Source of the DNA: Mycoplasmopsis pulmonis
GTDB taxonomy: Bacteria > Bacillota_I > Bacilli_A > Mycoplasmatales > Metamycoplasmataceae
Direction of reading: 5' to 3'
Length of the DNA stretch: 64,000 nt
Assembly: GCF_900660575.1 (NCBI RefSeq)
Contig: NZ_LR215008.1
Location: forward strand, 62,001 to 126,000
Numbering within the stretch: position 1 is the first letter of the stretch; each line of letters begins with the position of its first letter. Below, in pieces: positions 10,300 through 26,246 of the stretch. The translations under genes were made by a program, and so were the position numbers. The notes below the pieces were generated by a model that did no database searches, had not been told where the DNA came from, and saw only the letters and a list, made by a program, of their open reading frames with translations.

Positions 10300-12114
10300 A
10301 TGAAAACTAAAAAAATTGTAAGTTTAATAGCCTTATCAGGATTAATTTTAACTCCAACTGTTTTTGTCTCATGTAGTGCTCAATCTATAGAAAAAAGAAA
10401 TCAAAATTCTAATCCAAGTGATCAAACAATCCAAGCACTCCAGATTAATCAAAATAATCAACAAGAAAGTCCAAAACCTCCAGCAAAACCTGAAGGTGAT
10501 AACAAGCAACCAGAAACTCCTAAAACCCCTGAATCTGAAAAACCTCCTGCAAAACCTGAAGGAGATAGCAAACAGCCAGAAGAACCTAAAACTCCTGAAA
10601 AACAAGATATGGATAAAAATCCTGAGCAACCAAAAGAACCTGAAGTTCCAAAAGCTCCAGAACCTGAAAAACCTAAGCCAAATTGGTGAGAAGTTGAAGG
10701 TGAAGCTCAAGTTGAACTTCTAAGTCTAAGTTCTGATGGTATAAGTCTATCTTTAAAATTTAAAGATGATCTTCCAGAAAATTCAAATTCAAAATTAACT
10801 CTTAAAAAAGAGGGCAGTGGTCCAAGTGAAGAAAAAACATTTGAATTTAAAACTACAAAATCTAAAGATTACAAAATTAACTTAGGTGATTTAAAATCAG
10901 CTAAATGATCAGTTTCAAAAATTCAATTTGGTCCTTCAACATACACACCAAAATCAACTAAGAGTTTTGATCATAAATCAGATCTTGAAGAATACAACAA
11001 AATAAAAGAAATCTTGTCAAAACTTAACTTTAATATTAAAGAAGACAAGAAAAATACTGTAAACTTTTTTGGACTAGAATCAAGTGATTTTAATTTAGGA
11101 CTTGTAACTAAGGATAGAAGTGACATTTTTGGTTTTTCTGAAGAAACACTAAAAAACAATGGAATTAGCAATGTTGATATGAAAATTACTTTTTCACCAA
11201 CAACTGATAAAGGTGTTGAAAGAAAAAGATTAGGAACATTTTCAATTCAATTTTTAAATAAATCTTCTGTATTTAAAAATATTGAAAAATCTATAGAATG
11301 AAGTTACAAAAACAGCCAAGACATTCTTGGAGAGTTTGTAAAAGATAATCCACGTTACAAAGAATTTGAAGATTATGTTTTAAATAATTACTTTAAAAAT
11401 AAAAAAGATCTTCATCCATTTATGCTGCAAGAATTAACTGTTTTAGAAAATAATAAAGAAGTTAAAATAGCAGATAAAAAAATAAATCTAAAAGAAGGTG
11501 TTGTAGTAAGCCTTAAAAAATTCAAAAATCTAGATGACTACAAAGGAGAAGCTAGTTTAGTCTTTGAAGTTAATAGAGATGGTAATAAAAAAGAGTTAGA
11601 AATAACTGTTAAAGACTTAGCTAAAGTTAATTTCCACGAGCAAGACTATGGTGGAAGTAGAAGAGCTCAAGACTTTGATGTAAAAGCTAGTTCAAGTTGA
11701 TCAAGTGGATATCCTCCTGTAAGAGTTTGATCACCTTATACTTGAAAAAATTATTACTGATCAGCTGGTAAAGGTGATAAAAATCCTTGATTTGAATTTA
11801 GTTGAAAAAATGGTAAAAGAGGAACTATTTATGGATTTGAGCTTCTTTTCTGAAAAGGAGACCATAGATACTATATAAAAGATGCCTACAGAGTTGAATA
11901 TAGAGAAACAAAAGATGGACCATGAAAGAATGTAAACATCTATCCTAAAAAAGCTCAAAATGTATTTTTTGTTCCATCAAAAAGCTACCATTACTACAGA
12001 GATGTAGTTGAAATTAAAAAAGCAAATATTCACTCAGTTAGAATTGTCTTTGAAAATAGACTAAAACCACTTTGACCTTCTATTTTTGCTCTAATGCCAA
12101 TTACTAAAGTTTAA
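10300..12114 (+). CDS. Surface lipoprotein with Pro-rich spacer and discoidin-like C-terminal domain
   Basis: 604 residues. Signal peptide MKTKKIVSLIALSG... with lipobox FVSC (Cys about residue 26) for membrane anchoring. Residues ~55-130 are a Pro/Glu/Lys repeat spacer containing two PPAKPEGD units, likely extended like a stalk. The middle has two or more beta-rich, Lys-rich domains. The last ~140 residues, where Trp (mostly TGA) is common, follow the F5/8 type C (galactose-binding-like) pattern: WWS-type start, NPWFEFSW, ELLFWKGD, YRVEYRETKDGPWKNV, SVRIVFENR. That suggests binding of host glycans or lipids. Function is inferred from fold pattern only. Confidence 0.85.
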
Positions 12115-12140
12115 TAAAAAATTAATAACCAAAAAATTTA

Positions 12141-12176
12141 AAAAAGTTTTGTCTTTAAATAAGGCAAAACTTTTTT
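12141..12176 (+). terminator. Rho-independent terminator of the lipoprotein gene
   Basis: AAAAGTTTTG and its complement CAAAACTTTT flank an AT-rich loop and are followed by a T-run, 27 bp after the stop codon. Confidence 0.8.
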
Positions 12177-12180
12177 GTAT

Positions 12181-12222
12181 AAAAAAACTACCATGACTAA
12201 GTGAGCATAAACCATGGTAGTT
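12181..12222 (-). terminator. Rho-independent terminator of leuS
   Basis: AACTACCATG at 12186-12195 and CATGGTAGTT at 12213-12222 form a perfect 10-bp stem. On the minus strand it is followed by seven T, downstream of the leuS stop. Confidence 0.8.
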
Positions 12223-12282
12223 ATAATTAAGTAAAACTAAAATATTAAGTTTGTTAGATTATTAATTAACTTTTATAAAAAA

Positions 12283-14706
<2,424 letters not shown>

Positions 14707-14863
14707 ATTTTTTTATTTTAAATTAAAAAAACAAAATTAGCCTTAATAATTTACTAATCTCACTTTTAAATCTTATAAAAACAAAGCTAAAAACTTATTT
14801 GCATTTTTGCTTTTAAAATAAAGATTTTTAATTATTTTAAAAACTTTAAATTTGGCTCTAGAG

Positions 14864-14882
14864 ACTTATAATTTTTATAAGT
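14864..14882 (+). promoter_or_regulatory. -10 box inside an inverted repeat before the S66 peptidase gene
   Basis: ACTTATAA-TTT-TTATAAGT, an 8-bp inverted repeat that includes TATAAT at 14867-14872, about 40 bp before the ATG at 14915. A regulator binding the palindrome would block the promoter, but the repeat may be chance in AT-rich DNA. Confidence 0.35.
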
Positions 14883-14914
14883 TTAAAAATTTTAAAAAAG
14901 AGAAAAGAGGAAAT

Positions 14915-16000
14915 ATGATTAAACCTAAGAAATTAAATGCTGGAGACAAAATTGCTATTGTAAGTTTGTCAAGTGGTGTACTTGGAGAGGCTTTTTGTAA
15001 ACATCAATTAGACCTTGGTATTGAGAGACTAAAAAAATTTGGATTAGAAGCTGTTTTTATGGAAAATTCTTTAAAAGGACTTGAATTTATCAAGAACAAT
15101 CCACAAGCAAGGGCAAACGATTTAAAAAGTGCATTTTATAACCCTGAAATAAAAGCAATTCTTTGTGCAATAGGTGGCCTTGATACACATAGAATTTTTG
15201 AGTATTTATTTAATGATGAAGAATTCATGAGCTATGTAAAAAATAATCCCAAAATTTTTATTGGCTATTCTGATTCAACAAACAATCATTTATTTTTTAA
15301 TAAACTAAATGTTGTTAGTTATTATGGAATGAATTTTTTAAGTGACTTTGCAGAGTTAGACAAAAATATGCTCTCTTACACAGAGCAAAATTTTAAAATG
15401 TTTTTTGAAAATAAGCCTAGCAGACAAATTCTTTTATCACCAGAGTGATATGAAGAAAGAAAAGATTTTTCTCAATCACAATTAGGAACTGCTAGAGTAA
15501 AACATGATGAAAAAAGAGGCTTTCAAGTTATTAGAGGAAAAGGCAAAATTAAAGGAGAGCTTTTTGGTGGATCACTTGAAGTTTTTTATAATGGTTTAAA
15601 CAAAGATCAACAAGGAAAAAGCACTTTTAAAACTTTTGATTTAATACCATCAAAAGACGTCTTGAAAAAAACTATTTTATTTTTAGAAACAAGTGAGTAT
15701 AAACCAGAGCCAAAATTATTTGAAAAAATGATTGACTTGTTAATAGAAAATGAAATTTTACAAAACGTAAAAGCTCTAATTTTTGGAAAACCTCAAGATG
15801 AAGTTTTCTTTGATGAATACAAAAAAATTTTAAAAGATAAAAGCGAAAAATTTGATTTACCTATTTTTTATAACATCAATTTTGGACATGCTCTTCCTCA
15901 CAACATAATTCCATATGGAATTGAATTAGAAATAGATTTTGATCATAAAACTTTAACACTAACAGAGCCTTTATTTGATGAAAAAATAAAGAGAATTTAA
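14915..16000 (+). CDS. S66-family serine peptidase (LD-carboxypeptidase / MccF-like)
   Basis: 361 residues, ATG at 14915 after AAAGAGG. N-terminal nucleotide-fold-like half with AGDKIAIVSLSSG and AILCAIGGLDTHRI, then the nucleophile motif IGYSDSTNN with Ser at about residue 119. The C-terminal half has GGSLEVF, a Glu in FLETSEYKPEP and a His in NINFGHALPHNIIP, the S66 Ser-His-Glu layout. LD-carboxypeptidases recycle cell-wall peptides; with no wall, a role in cleaving peptides or microcin-C-like peptidyl nucleotides (MccF) is more plausible. Cytoplasmic, no signal. The next gene starts 10 bp downstream. Confidence 0.85.
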
Positions 16001-16010
16001 GTAGGTAAAA

Positions 16011-17147
16011 TTGTATTTTGAATATAGTGAAAATGAAGTCAACTATCTAAAAAGAAAAGATAAAAAATTAGCAAAAGCAATTGAAAAAATTGGCTTTATA
16101 AAAAGAGAGATAAAGCCTAATTTATTTGTTGCAATTGTGCATAGCATTATAGGTCAACAAATATCAACTAAAGCACACAAAACTTTGTGAAAAAGATTTG
16201 AAGAAAAAGTCAAAAACATTGATGCTAAAACCTTAGCATCTTTTGATCTTTTTGATTTTGATGGAATAGGAATTGCAAATAGAAAACTCACTTACATTTT
16301 AGACTTTGCTAAAAAAGTTTATAACAAAGAATTTGATATAGATGCTCTTTATTCAATGTCTGATAATGAGGCTATAAAATCACTAAGTTCTTTAAAAGGA
16401 ATAGGTCAATGAACAGCTGAGATGGCAATGATTTTTTCAATGCAAAGAAAAAACATCTTAAGCTATAAAGATCTTGCAATTATTAGAGCAATAAAGATGC
16501 TTTATGGATATAAAGATGTTGATAAAATTACTTTTGAAAAACTTGAAAAAAGATATTCACCTTTTGCTAGTATAGCTAGTTTATATTTATGAGAAATAGC
16601 CTCTGGAAAATGGGATTTTTCTAATGATAAAAACACTAAAAAACAAAGCTTAAATTCAAATCATCTTTACAGTAAAAATGATGAAAAATTTGCTGTTTAT
16701 AAATTTGATTTTGGATATATAAAAATAGCCCATGAAGATGAAAAAATAAAACTAATAAAAAGAGTTTTTGATCCATTAGATTTTGGAACAAAAACTGATC
16801 TTACAAACTTGGTTTATTTTCAACTTTTAGACTACTTTGATGGTAAAAAAATTGAATTTAATTTTCCTTATTTTTTGAAGGGAACTAACTTTCAAAAAAG
16901 AGTTTGAAATGAACTTTTAAAAATTCCTTATGGCAAGACAAAAACATATAAAGAAATTGCTATAGCAATAGGAGATCCAAGAGCATCAAGAGCTGTTGGA
17001 ATGGCAAATAATAAAAATCCAATTTCTATATTTGTCCCTTGCCATAGAGTCGTTGGTTCAAATGGAAAATTAGTAGGTTATGCCACTGGAGTTGACATGA
17101 AAGAAATGCTTTTAAAAATTGAAAAAAAAGCTAATGAAAAATTATAA
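16011..17147 (+). CDS. Fusion of AlkA-type DNA glycosylase and O6-alkylguanine-DNA alkyltransferase
   Basis: 378 residues from TTG at 16011, with TAGG upstream; the first in-frame ATG is over 110 codons in and would destroy the first domain. Residues ~1-210 are an HhH-GPD glycosylase: [10 protein letters not shown], hairpin-helix-hairpin LKGIGQWTAEMA at ~128-139 and catalytic-type Asp at about 154. Residues ~225-378 are an Ogt/MGMT domain with [20 protein letters not shown] and active-site PCHRVVG (Cys at about 344). The protein would excise alkylated bases and reverse O6-methylguanine. It overlaps the end of uvrB by 6 nt, tail to tail. Confidence 0.93.
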
Positions 17148-19115
17148 TTTTTCTCCAAGTTCAATAAGCAAATCTCGAAGATGAATGGCTCTTTCATAAT
17201 TCATTTTTTGAGATGCTTCAAGCATTTGTTTTTTTAGATCTAAAATCAGCTTTTCTTTTTCTTTTAATTGAGCTTTTGATTTTTTTTCATTTGATAAAAA
17301 ATACTCAATTGAATGTTCAAATCCATGGCCTTCAATTGGCTCTGGAATATCTTTAATTATGGTTTGAGGAACAATTCCGTGTTCTTTGTTATATTGGATT
17401 TGAATTTGTCTTTTTTCAAAGTTATCTTCAATTGTTTCTCTCATACTTTTTGAAACAAAATCAGCATAAAAAATAACCTTACCAGAGCTATTTCTTGAAG
17501 CTCTTCCAACTATCTGAATTAAGCTTTTTGTATTTCTTAAAAATGATTCTTTGTCAGCGTCTAAAATGATAACCAAAGAAACTTCAGGAAGGTCAATACC
17601 TTCTCTAAGTAAATTAATACCAATTACTAAATCATAAACACCTTTTCTAAGCTTTCTTAGAATTTCATTACGTTCAAAAGTTTTATGATCTGAGTGAATG
17701 TATGCAACTTTTTCACCTTTTTCTTGGAAGTATCTAGTTAGCTCTTCACTAAATCTTTTTGTAGTTGTAAGAATTAGAGTTCTTTCATTTTTAGCTTTTT
17801 GTTTTTGTAATTCATCATAGATATCTTCAACTTGATTTGTCTTAGATCTTGTTTCAATAATAGGATCTAAAAGTCCAGTTGGTCTAATTATCATCTTTGT
17901 TATTTTTTGATCAGCTTTTTCAATTTCATATTCAGAAGGAGTAGCTGAGATATAGATTTTTGGGAATTTGTACTCTTCAAATTCACTAAATGTTAAAGGT
18001 CTATTATCAAGAGCCGAAGGAAGACGAAAGCCATAGTCAACAAGGTTTTGTTTTCTTGAGCGATCTCCATTAAACATAGCATTTAATTGTGGTACCATCA
18101 TGTGAGATTCATCAATGAAAACAAGTGCTTCTTCAGGAAGATAATCTAAAAGAGTATAAGGCTTTTCTCCTTGCTCTCTTCCATCAATATAACGAGCGTA
18201 ATTTTCAATTCCGCTACATATACCAAATTCTTCTAAAGAGTCCATATCTGATTTAACTCTTTGCTCTAAACGTTGCATTTCAAGAAGCTTATTATTTTTT
18301 TCAAAATAATCTAGTCGATCAATTAACTCTTCTTTTACTTGAAGAACAACTCTAGAGACTATATCTTTATTTGTTGAGTATGCATTAGCTGGAAAAATTA
18401 AATAGTTTTTGTGTCTTTTTTTAAGAGTTTTATTTAAAGGATCTATTGTAGCAATTGCTTCAATTTCATCTCCAAAAAATTCTACTCTAATGGCAAAATC
18501 ACTAGTTCAAGCAGGGGCTATTTCAACTACATCTCCTTTTGCACTAAAACTTCCAGGAACTAGATTTACATCATTTCTTTTATAGTGTCTTTTGACAAGA
18601 TCAAGAAAAAAATCTTTTCTTTTTAACTCTTGACCTACTTCTATTGAAAAAAAGTTTTTTTGATACTCTTGAGGATTAAAAGCCCCATAAATAGCAGCCA
18701 CTGATGAAACAACTATTGTGTCTTTTCTAGTTAAAAGTGCATTTAAACTTGACATTCGCATAGCATCTAATTCATTATTAGTTTTGCTAGTTTTATCAAT
18801 GTAAGTATCAGTTGAAGGAAGATAAGCCTCTGGACGATAAAAATCAAAATATGAAACAAAATACTCAACTCTATTTTCAGGAAAAAATTCTTTTAATTCT
18901 GAATAGAGTTGAGAAGCTAAAGTTTTGTTGTGAGAAAGCACTAAAGTTGTACGATTAAACTTTGCAATTAAATTAGCAATGGTAAAAGTTTTACCACTTC
19001 CAGTTACTCCTTGAAGAACAAGATGTTTTTTGTTTTTTTCAATATCTTCAGCTAGCTCTTGAATGGCTCTTGGTTGATCTCCTGAAGGAGAATAATTTGA
19101 ATGGAGTTTAAACAT
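17142..19115 (-). CDS. uvrB: UvrABC excinuclease subunit B
   Basis: 657 residues. Damage-verification helicase of nucleotide excision repair. Walker A GVTGSGKT near residue 38, the beta-hairpin with [16 protein letters not shown] box (FIDESHMM), motif [15 protein letters not shown] and QIVGRASRN, and the UvrC-interacting UVR motif at the C-terminus ([15 protein letters not shown]). ATG at 19115. Four TGA(Trp). Divergent from coaD with a 56-bp spacer. Confidence 0.97.
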
Positions 19116-19171
19116 AATTCAATTTATAATTTTACATTCAAAATGTTTTTAAAATTAGTAAAATTATCTTT

Positions 19172-19621
19172 ATGTCTATGAATAAAAAAATTGCTATATT
19201 TCCAGGTTCTTTTGATCCATTTCACAACGGTCACAAACATATTTTAAACAAAGCACTTGCTCTTTTTGATTTAGTCTATTTAGTCATTACAATTAATCCA
19301 GATAAAATTACAAAAACAAGTTTTGATCAAAGGAAAACTTTGCTTGAAAACGAGATCTTAGATTTTGATAAATCTCGTGTTCAAGTTTTAGTAAATAAAG
19401 ATAGCCTGACAGCTGAAATAGCCAAAAAACTAGGAGCAAAATTTATTATTCGTAGTGCTAGAAATGACATTGACTATCAATATGAATTAGTGCTAGCTGC
19501 TGGAAACAAAAAAATTAATAATGAAGTTGAAACAATTTTGATCTTTCCTGATTATGACAAAATTGAAATTAACTCAACTTTAATTCGTCATCAAAAATTT
19601 ATTGAAAATCTTAAAAAATAA
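19172..19621 (+). CDS. coaD: Phosphopantetheine adenylyltransferase
   Basis: 149 residues. Makes dephospho-CoA from phosphopantetheine and ATP. Nucleotidyltransferase motif [10 protein letters not shown] near residue 11, and the family pattern [13 protein letters not shown] for RG(L/V)R-D-YE, a diverged but recognisable CoaD signature. The C-terminus has the usual INSTLIR helix. Two ATGs are six bases apart (19172 and 19178); either may be used. Its stop is 17 bp from the end of the sugar-binding lipoprotein gene, tail to tail. Confidence 0.9.
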
Positions 19622-19637
19622 TTTTTTAGCTTAAAAG

Positions 19638-21092
19638 TTATTTTTTAGTTTTTAAATCACTTCATGCTTTTTGAACTCTTTCAAGAGCATCACTTTGAGT
19701 GTAGCCTTTGTTTGCCATTTCTTTTAAAACTGCATTATCAGTGTTAAAACCTTCAGGGAAATTATCGTGGACTCAATGTCCTACATTAGTGGCTCCTTGA
19801 TAGTTAGTAGCTGATTTTAAAAGTCCTTTAGGATCAAGAGCTTGTTCAACTCCGTCAGGGGCTCCATATGGGCTAATAAATTGAAACTCTTTTGAAAAGA
19901 AGTTATAACCACTTTTTGTTTTGTACAAAAATTGTAAAAACATTTTTGCAGTTTTTAACTTAGCTGGATCATTTGCAAGTGTTGTAATTGCTCATTTTTG
20001 AGCAGCTCCACGATAGACCATGGCTGTTCCATCAACTTTGTTGAAAATAGGTAAAGGAAAAATTCCTATTTCAGTAGTTGGATTAACTCTTTTAATATCG
20101 GGCTCTGTAAAAGTTCCTCCTTGTATTAGAGCACTTTGATTAGCTGCTAAAGAAGCATTACCACTATTGACATTGTTGGTTTGACTTCCATCATTTTCTG
20201 GAGTGTATCCCATTATTTCTAAGGCATTTTTCATTGCTTTAATTACCTCATCAGTAATAACTTTTGTTGAGTCATTTCAATCCTCTTTGCTAGGATTTGA
20301 TAAAGTTGAAACAGCAGCTGCCATTAAGTGTGTTGAGATTGGTCAAAGTGTTCCACTATCACCTTTGGCAAAAGAATAAAAAGGCTTTGCAACTCCTTTG
20401 TCTTTAAGAAGCTGAACTACTTTTCTATAACCCGTTTCTTTAAGATCACTTGTGTAAACATGAGTTTTACCATCTTTTTCAACTAGCCCATCATAGTTAG
20501 CTGGTTTTGTAGCACTAGCATCAATTGATTTACCTTCATGGACAATAATGTCTTTTTGATTAAAAAGACTTTTATTGTAAATTACTCCATAGTATTCATA
20601 GACTTGTGGCATAAAACTTTTGTCTTTTACGCTTATTGTTCCAGGAACTTCTCCTTCATGTTCTATGATGTTTTTAGCAGAGGTGTCAATTAAACTATTG
20701 TATCTTGACTCAAAAGCTTCTCTAGGTTCACTATTAAACATTAGTAAATTTCCAACTCCTCCAGCTGCGTTAAATTTACTTGAAAGAATAGTTCCGGGAT
20801 TGACACTTCCTCCATATTGTTTAAAACTTAGATTTGTTCCAAAATATTCATTAAAAGCTTTAATCAATTTATCAGATTGAAGATCAACTTCAACTTTTGT
20901 TCCAATGATTTCCATCGAATCTTTAGAGTAGCCTTCAAATTTAGTTTTTAAATTACTAAGGCTTTGATCTTGTTTAAACTCTTCTACAAGCTTTTTAACT
21001 TGTTCATCTTCTTTTGCACATGAAACAAAAGTTATAACAGGGGCTATGGTAAGTAAAGATAGAGATAAAAATCTAAAAATTTTTCTTTTCAT
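19638..21092 (-). CDS. Sugar-binding lipoprotein of an ABC importer
   Basis: 484 residues, ATG at 21092. Signal peptide with lipobox TFVSC (Cys about residue 25). The mature part has the type-1 extracellular solute-binding pattern: YEYYGVIYNKSLF at about 165, the late AMVYRGAAQKW segment and hinge-like Gly motifs. It is the last gene of the operon GH13 glucosidase-permease-permease-ATPase-lipoprotein, beginning one base after the ATPase stop. Substrate is inferred from context as a maltodextrin or other alpha-glucoside. Confidence 0.88.
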
Positions 21093-21093
21093 T

Positions 21094-22833
21094 TTATTTT
21101 CCTTTTTGGTTTTTTTGTATTTGTTTTTTAATAGCTAAATAAGCTGTTTTAATTAGTGATTTTTTAGTATTTTTATTTTTTGATTTTTCTAATATAAGCC
21201 TTCTTAGAAAAATTTTTGAACTTGAATTTAATCAGTTTTCTAAAGCTTCAATTGTTTCGATGTTGAGCTTTGAAGTTAGAGCAATACTTGAAAAAGTATC
21301 AAAAATATGAATCCTAGATAAAATCATGAAAATTTCAATTTCTTGGTCAACTTGAAAATCATCATAAGATGATGTAATAAAACTTATTTGTTCATTACTT
21401 GGAACAATTGATGCTTTATATTGAATTTCATTACCAAGCAATTCTTTGGAAGTAATTTTGACTTTTTGTTTATTTTGATAACTATGAAAAACATTTTCAT
21501 CAGTTGAAAAATCAGTTGGTCTAATACCGATTGTAATTTTTTGATTTTCTTCAAGATGATTACATTTATATTTGGGCAAATTTATCTCAAGTCCATTTTG
21601 TGAGATAAATTTTTGATTTTTGTAAATTCCTTCAATTAAGTTCATAGCAGGACTGCCAACAAATTTAGCAACAAACAAACAAGAAGGATTTGTAAAAACT
21701 TCTTTTGGTGAGCCAATTTGAAGTATAAAACCATCATTCATAACTGCTAATTTATCACTCATAGTCATAGCCTCAACTTGATCATGAGTTACATAAATTG
21801 TTCCTGAATTAATTCTTTCATGAAGCTTTCTAATTTCTTGGCGCATAGTAGCTCTTAGCTGAGCATCTAGATTTGAAAGAGGCTCATCCATTAAAAACAA
21901 GATGGGACTATTTACTATCGATCTTCCAAGGGCAACTCTTTGTCTTTGACCTCCTGAAAGCTCTGATGGTTTGTGATTTAGATAAAATTCAAGACCTAAT
22001 AAATTAGCTGCTTGTTCAACTTTTTTGTTGATGATTTTTTTGATTTGATTTTTATTAAGTTTTTCTTTATCTTGTTTGAATTTTTTGATATTTGATTTAA
22101 TTAATTTTCTTTTTTGTTTTAGTGACTCAACAAGATCTTTTAGTGATTCAAAATTTTTGATGATATCTTTTTTAAATTCAATTTTTGATTCTAAAAATGT
22201 GATTTTAGCAAGCAAATTATTTAGCTTATCTTTTGAGTTTTCTTGCTTTGAAATTTCTTTATATTTTTGAATTAATTTTTCTCTTTTAAGCTTATTTTTT
22301 TCAAGTTCTTTTTTATGTTTGTCAATTAAATTTGTGTTGGTGATTTTTCAATTTATTTCATTTATTTCATTTTTCAAAAAATTAAGTTTTTGTCAATATT
22401 GACCATCTTGAATTACTTTATTTTTGTCTGCATCAAGACCATAAGAAATATTTTTTCTTACACTTAAATGAGGAAAAAGTGCATAGTTTTGAAAAACCAT
22501 TGTTAAGTTTCTTAAAGCAGGCTCTGAATAAGTTACATTTAGATCATTGATAAAGACTTCACCTTGATTTGGACTTTCAAGTCCTGCTATGATTCTTAGT
22601 GTTGTGCTTTTACCACATCCTGAAGGACCAAGCAATGATAAAAATTCACCTTTTTTAACTTTTAGGTTTGTTTTAAAAATAGCTTGAAATCCATTTGGAT
22701 AAATTTTATTTACATTTTTCAATTCCAAAATATAGCTTTGATTTTCTTGTTGATTTTGCTCATTTACAATGTCATTTTTCATTGAAGATAAAAAGCTAGG
22801 AATAATAGTTTTTTGTTTATTTAATTGTTTCAT
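21094..22833 (-). CDS. Sugar ABC transporter ATPase (MsmK/UgpC type) with long coiled-coil insertion
   Basis: 579 residues, about 200 longer than a normal MsmK. Walker [10 protein letters not shown] near residue 68, Q-loop [10 protein letters not shown], signature [13 protein letters not shown] near 294, Walker [13 protein letters not shown]-loop YVTHDQ, then a C-terminal OB-type regulatory domain (GIRPTDF). Between the Q-loop and the signature lie about 150 residues of Lys/Glu/Asn-rich coiled coil (~135-285). As I recall, M. genitalium MG187 has a similar extra segment, so this is a mollicute trait. Start ATG 22833 lies two bases from the permease stop. Confidence 0.93.
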
Positions 22834-23700
22834 TTATTTAATTGCTCCGTTAGTAATTCCTGAAATAATATTTTTTTGCATAACTATAAAAAAGATGACA
22901 ATTGGGATTATTAAAATTGTAAGTCCTGCCATAATAGCTGTAAAGTCTGTTCCATAGGTTCCTACAAGTCCTCCTTGAAGACGAATAATAGTAGTTGTAG
23001 GTGAGTGTGAATTTGAAAGATAAACTAAATATGGAAGTAAAAAATCATTTCAAATTCAAATTGTATTAATAATTGCAACTGTTGCAATTATTGGCTTTAA
23101 TAGAGGCAAAATTATTTTAAAATAAACTCTTATTGGCCTATATCCTTCAACTTTAGAAACTTCCTCTAAAGAAAGTGGGATGTTACTTAAAAATCCATGC
23201 ATCATGAAAATTGAAATTGGCATTCCAAAACCTGTATACATAAAAATTAAACCAAATAAATTAAGAAATCTCATTTTTCCCATTAGATAAATTAAAGGAA
23301 GCATTATTGCTTGAAATGGAACTATCATTGTGATTAAAAACATGTAAAAAATAATTTTTGAAATTAACCTTTTTGATCGAGCTAGTTGTCATGCTGTAAT
23401 TGAAGAAAAAAAGATAATTGAAATATTTGAAACTATAGTAACTAAAAGTGAAACACTAAAAGATTCAGCAAAGTTTAAAGCTTGAAAAGCTCTTTGATAG
23501 TTTGGACCTTCATATTTTGAAGGAAGAGCAAAAATGTTTTTGGTAATTAACTCTGTGATATTTTTAAATGAAGTGTTGGTCATTAAAAAATATGGAAAAA
23601 GCCACATTATACTAATCAAGGTTAAAAGTAAAATTAAACTTATTTTTAAAGCTTTTTTCTTTGAGAAATAAAACTTTATATTACTTATCATTTTTGACAT
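22834..23700 (-). CDS. Sugar ABC transporter permease (MalG type)
   Basis: 288 residues with about six membrane helices. The EAA loop reads EEVSKVEGYRPIRVYFKIILPLLKPI near residues 170-195, with the conserved EG and PLLKP. N-terminal FLMTNTSFKN periplasmic-type segment typical of MalG/UgpE. ATG at 23700 overlaps the last base of the preceding permease stop, so translation is coupled. Partner of the gene at 23700-24551 in a heterodimeric channel. Confidence 0.92.
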
Positions 23701-24551
23701 TAAACTTGTACCTCGAATTTCTTAGTTATATAAACTTGAGTTACTGAAATAGCAGCTACTATAACTACAAAAATAAAGCTTTTAGCCTGAGCTATTCCAA
23801 AGCTCTCTTGATAGGCACTTACAAAAGCAGAGGCATAAATGTTATAGGCAATTAAGCCAGTTTGTCCATCACCTTTTGTAAGGGCTAAGTTTTGATCAAA
23901 CATTTGAAAAGACCTTGAAACAAGTAAAAACAAAACAATTGTAATAGCTGGCATTATTGAAGGTAAAATAACACTAAAAAAATGTTTAAAAACTCCACAT
24001 CCTTCAATCTTTGCACTTTCAGATAAACTCTTATTAACATTTTGTAAAGCAGCTATGTAAATAACCATAATGTATCCTGCCATTTGTCAAGTGTAGACCA
24101 TGGACATTGCTAGCATTGCTTCTCATTTATTACCAAATCTTAATGAATGAGAAAAAATAGAACTAAGGGCATTGTCAAAGATTAATTGTCATAGATAACC
24201 TAGAATTAATCCACCAATCATATTAGGTAAAAAAAACACTCCTCTAAAGATGTTTGTACCAGCGATTTTTTTACTTAAAGCATAGGCAAAACCAAAGCCA
24301 AAACTATTGGTCAAAATTAAACTCAAAAGTGTAAAAACACTTGTATATCAAATTGAGTGAATAAATCTAGGATCGGTAATTGCAATTTTGTAATTATTGA
24401 AACCAATTCATTTTCCCTCGAAAATTAATTGCTCTTTAAACCAATCAGTAAAAGAGAGTAAAAATCCTAAAATAATTGGAATTATCAAAACAATAGAAAA
24501 AATTATTATTGCTGGTAAAACCATTACTCAAAAAGTTTTTCTGCTATACAT
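23700..24551 (-). CDS. Sugar ABC transporter permease (MalF type)
   Basis: 283 residues, about six helices. Opens with RKTFWVMVLPAIIIFSIVLI, the usual first helix of MalF/UgpA-like permeases, and carries the EAA loop ESAKIEGCGVFKHFFSVILP near residue 180. ATG at 24551 lies one base after the glucosidase stop. Several TGA(Trp). With the MalG-type partner it forms the membrane channel for the imported glucoside. Confidence 0.92.
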
Positions 24552-24552
24552 A

Positions 24553-26187
<1,635 letters not shown>

Positions 26188-26246
26188 TTCTCACCTACTT
26201 TCTTTTTTTTGATAACTTTATTAAATTACTAAAATGATTTTAATAA

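Noticed and set aside
10369-10723. Long open frames in other phases across the Pro-rich spacer of the lipoprotein
   Set aside because: Produced by the repetitive CCA/GAA-rich coding sequence; the lipoprotein frame has signal peptide, lipobox and ribosome site.
21094-22833. Coiled-coil insert in the ABC ATPase as a novel fusion
   Set aside because: Related mollicute proteins have, as I recall, the same kind of insert, so it is a lineage trait.
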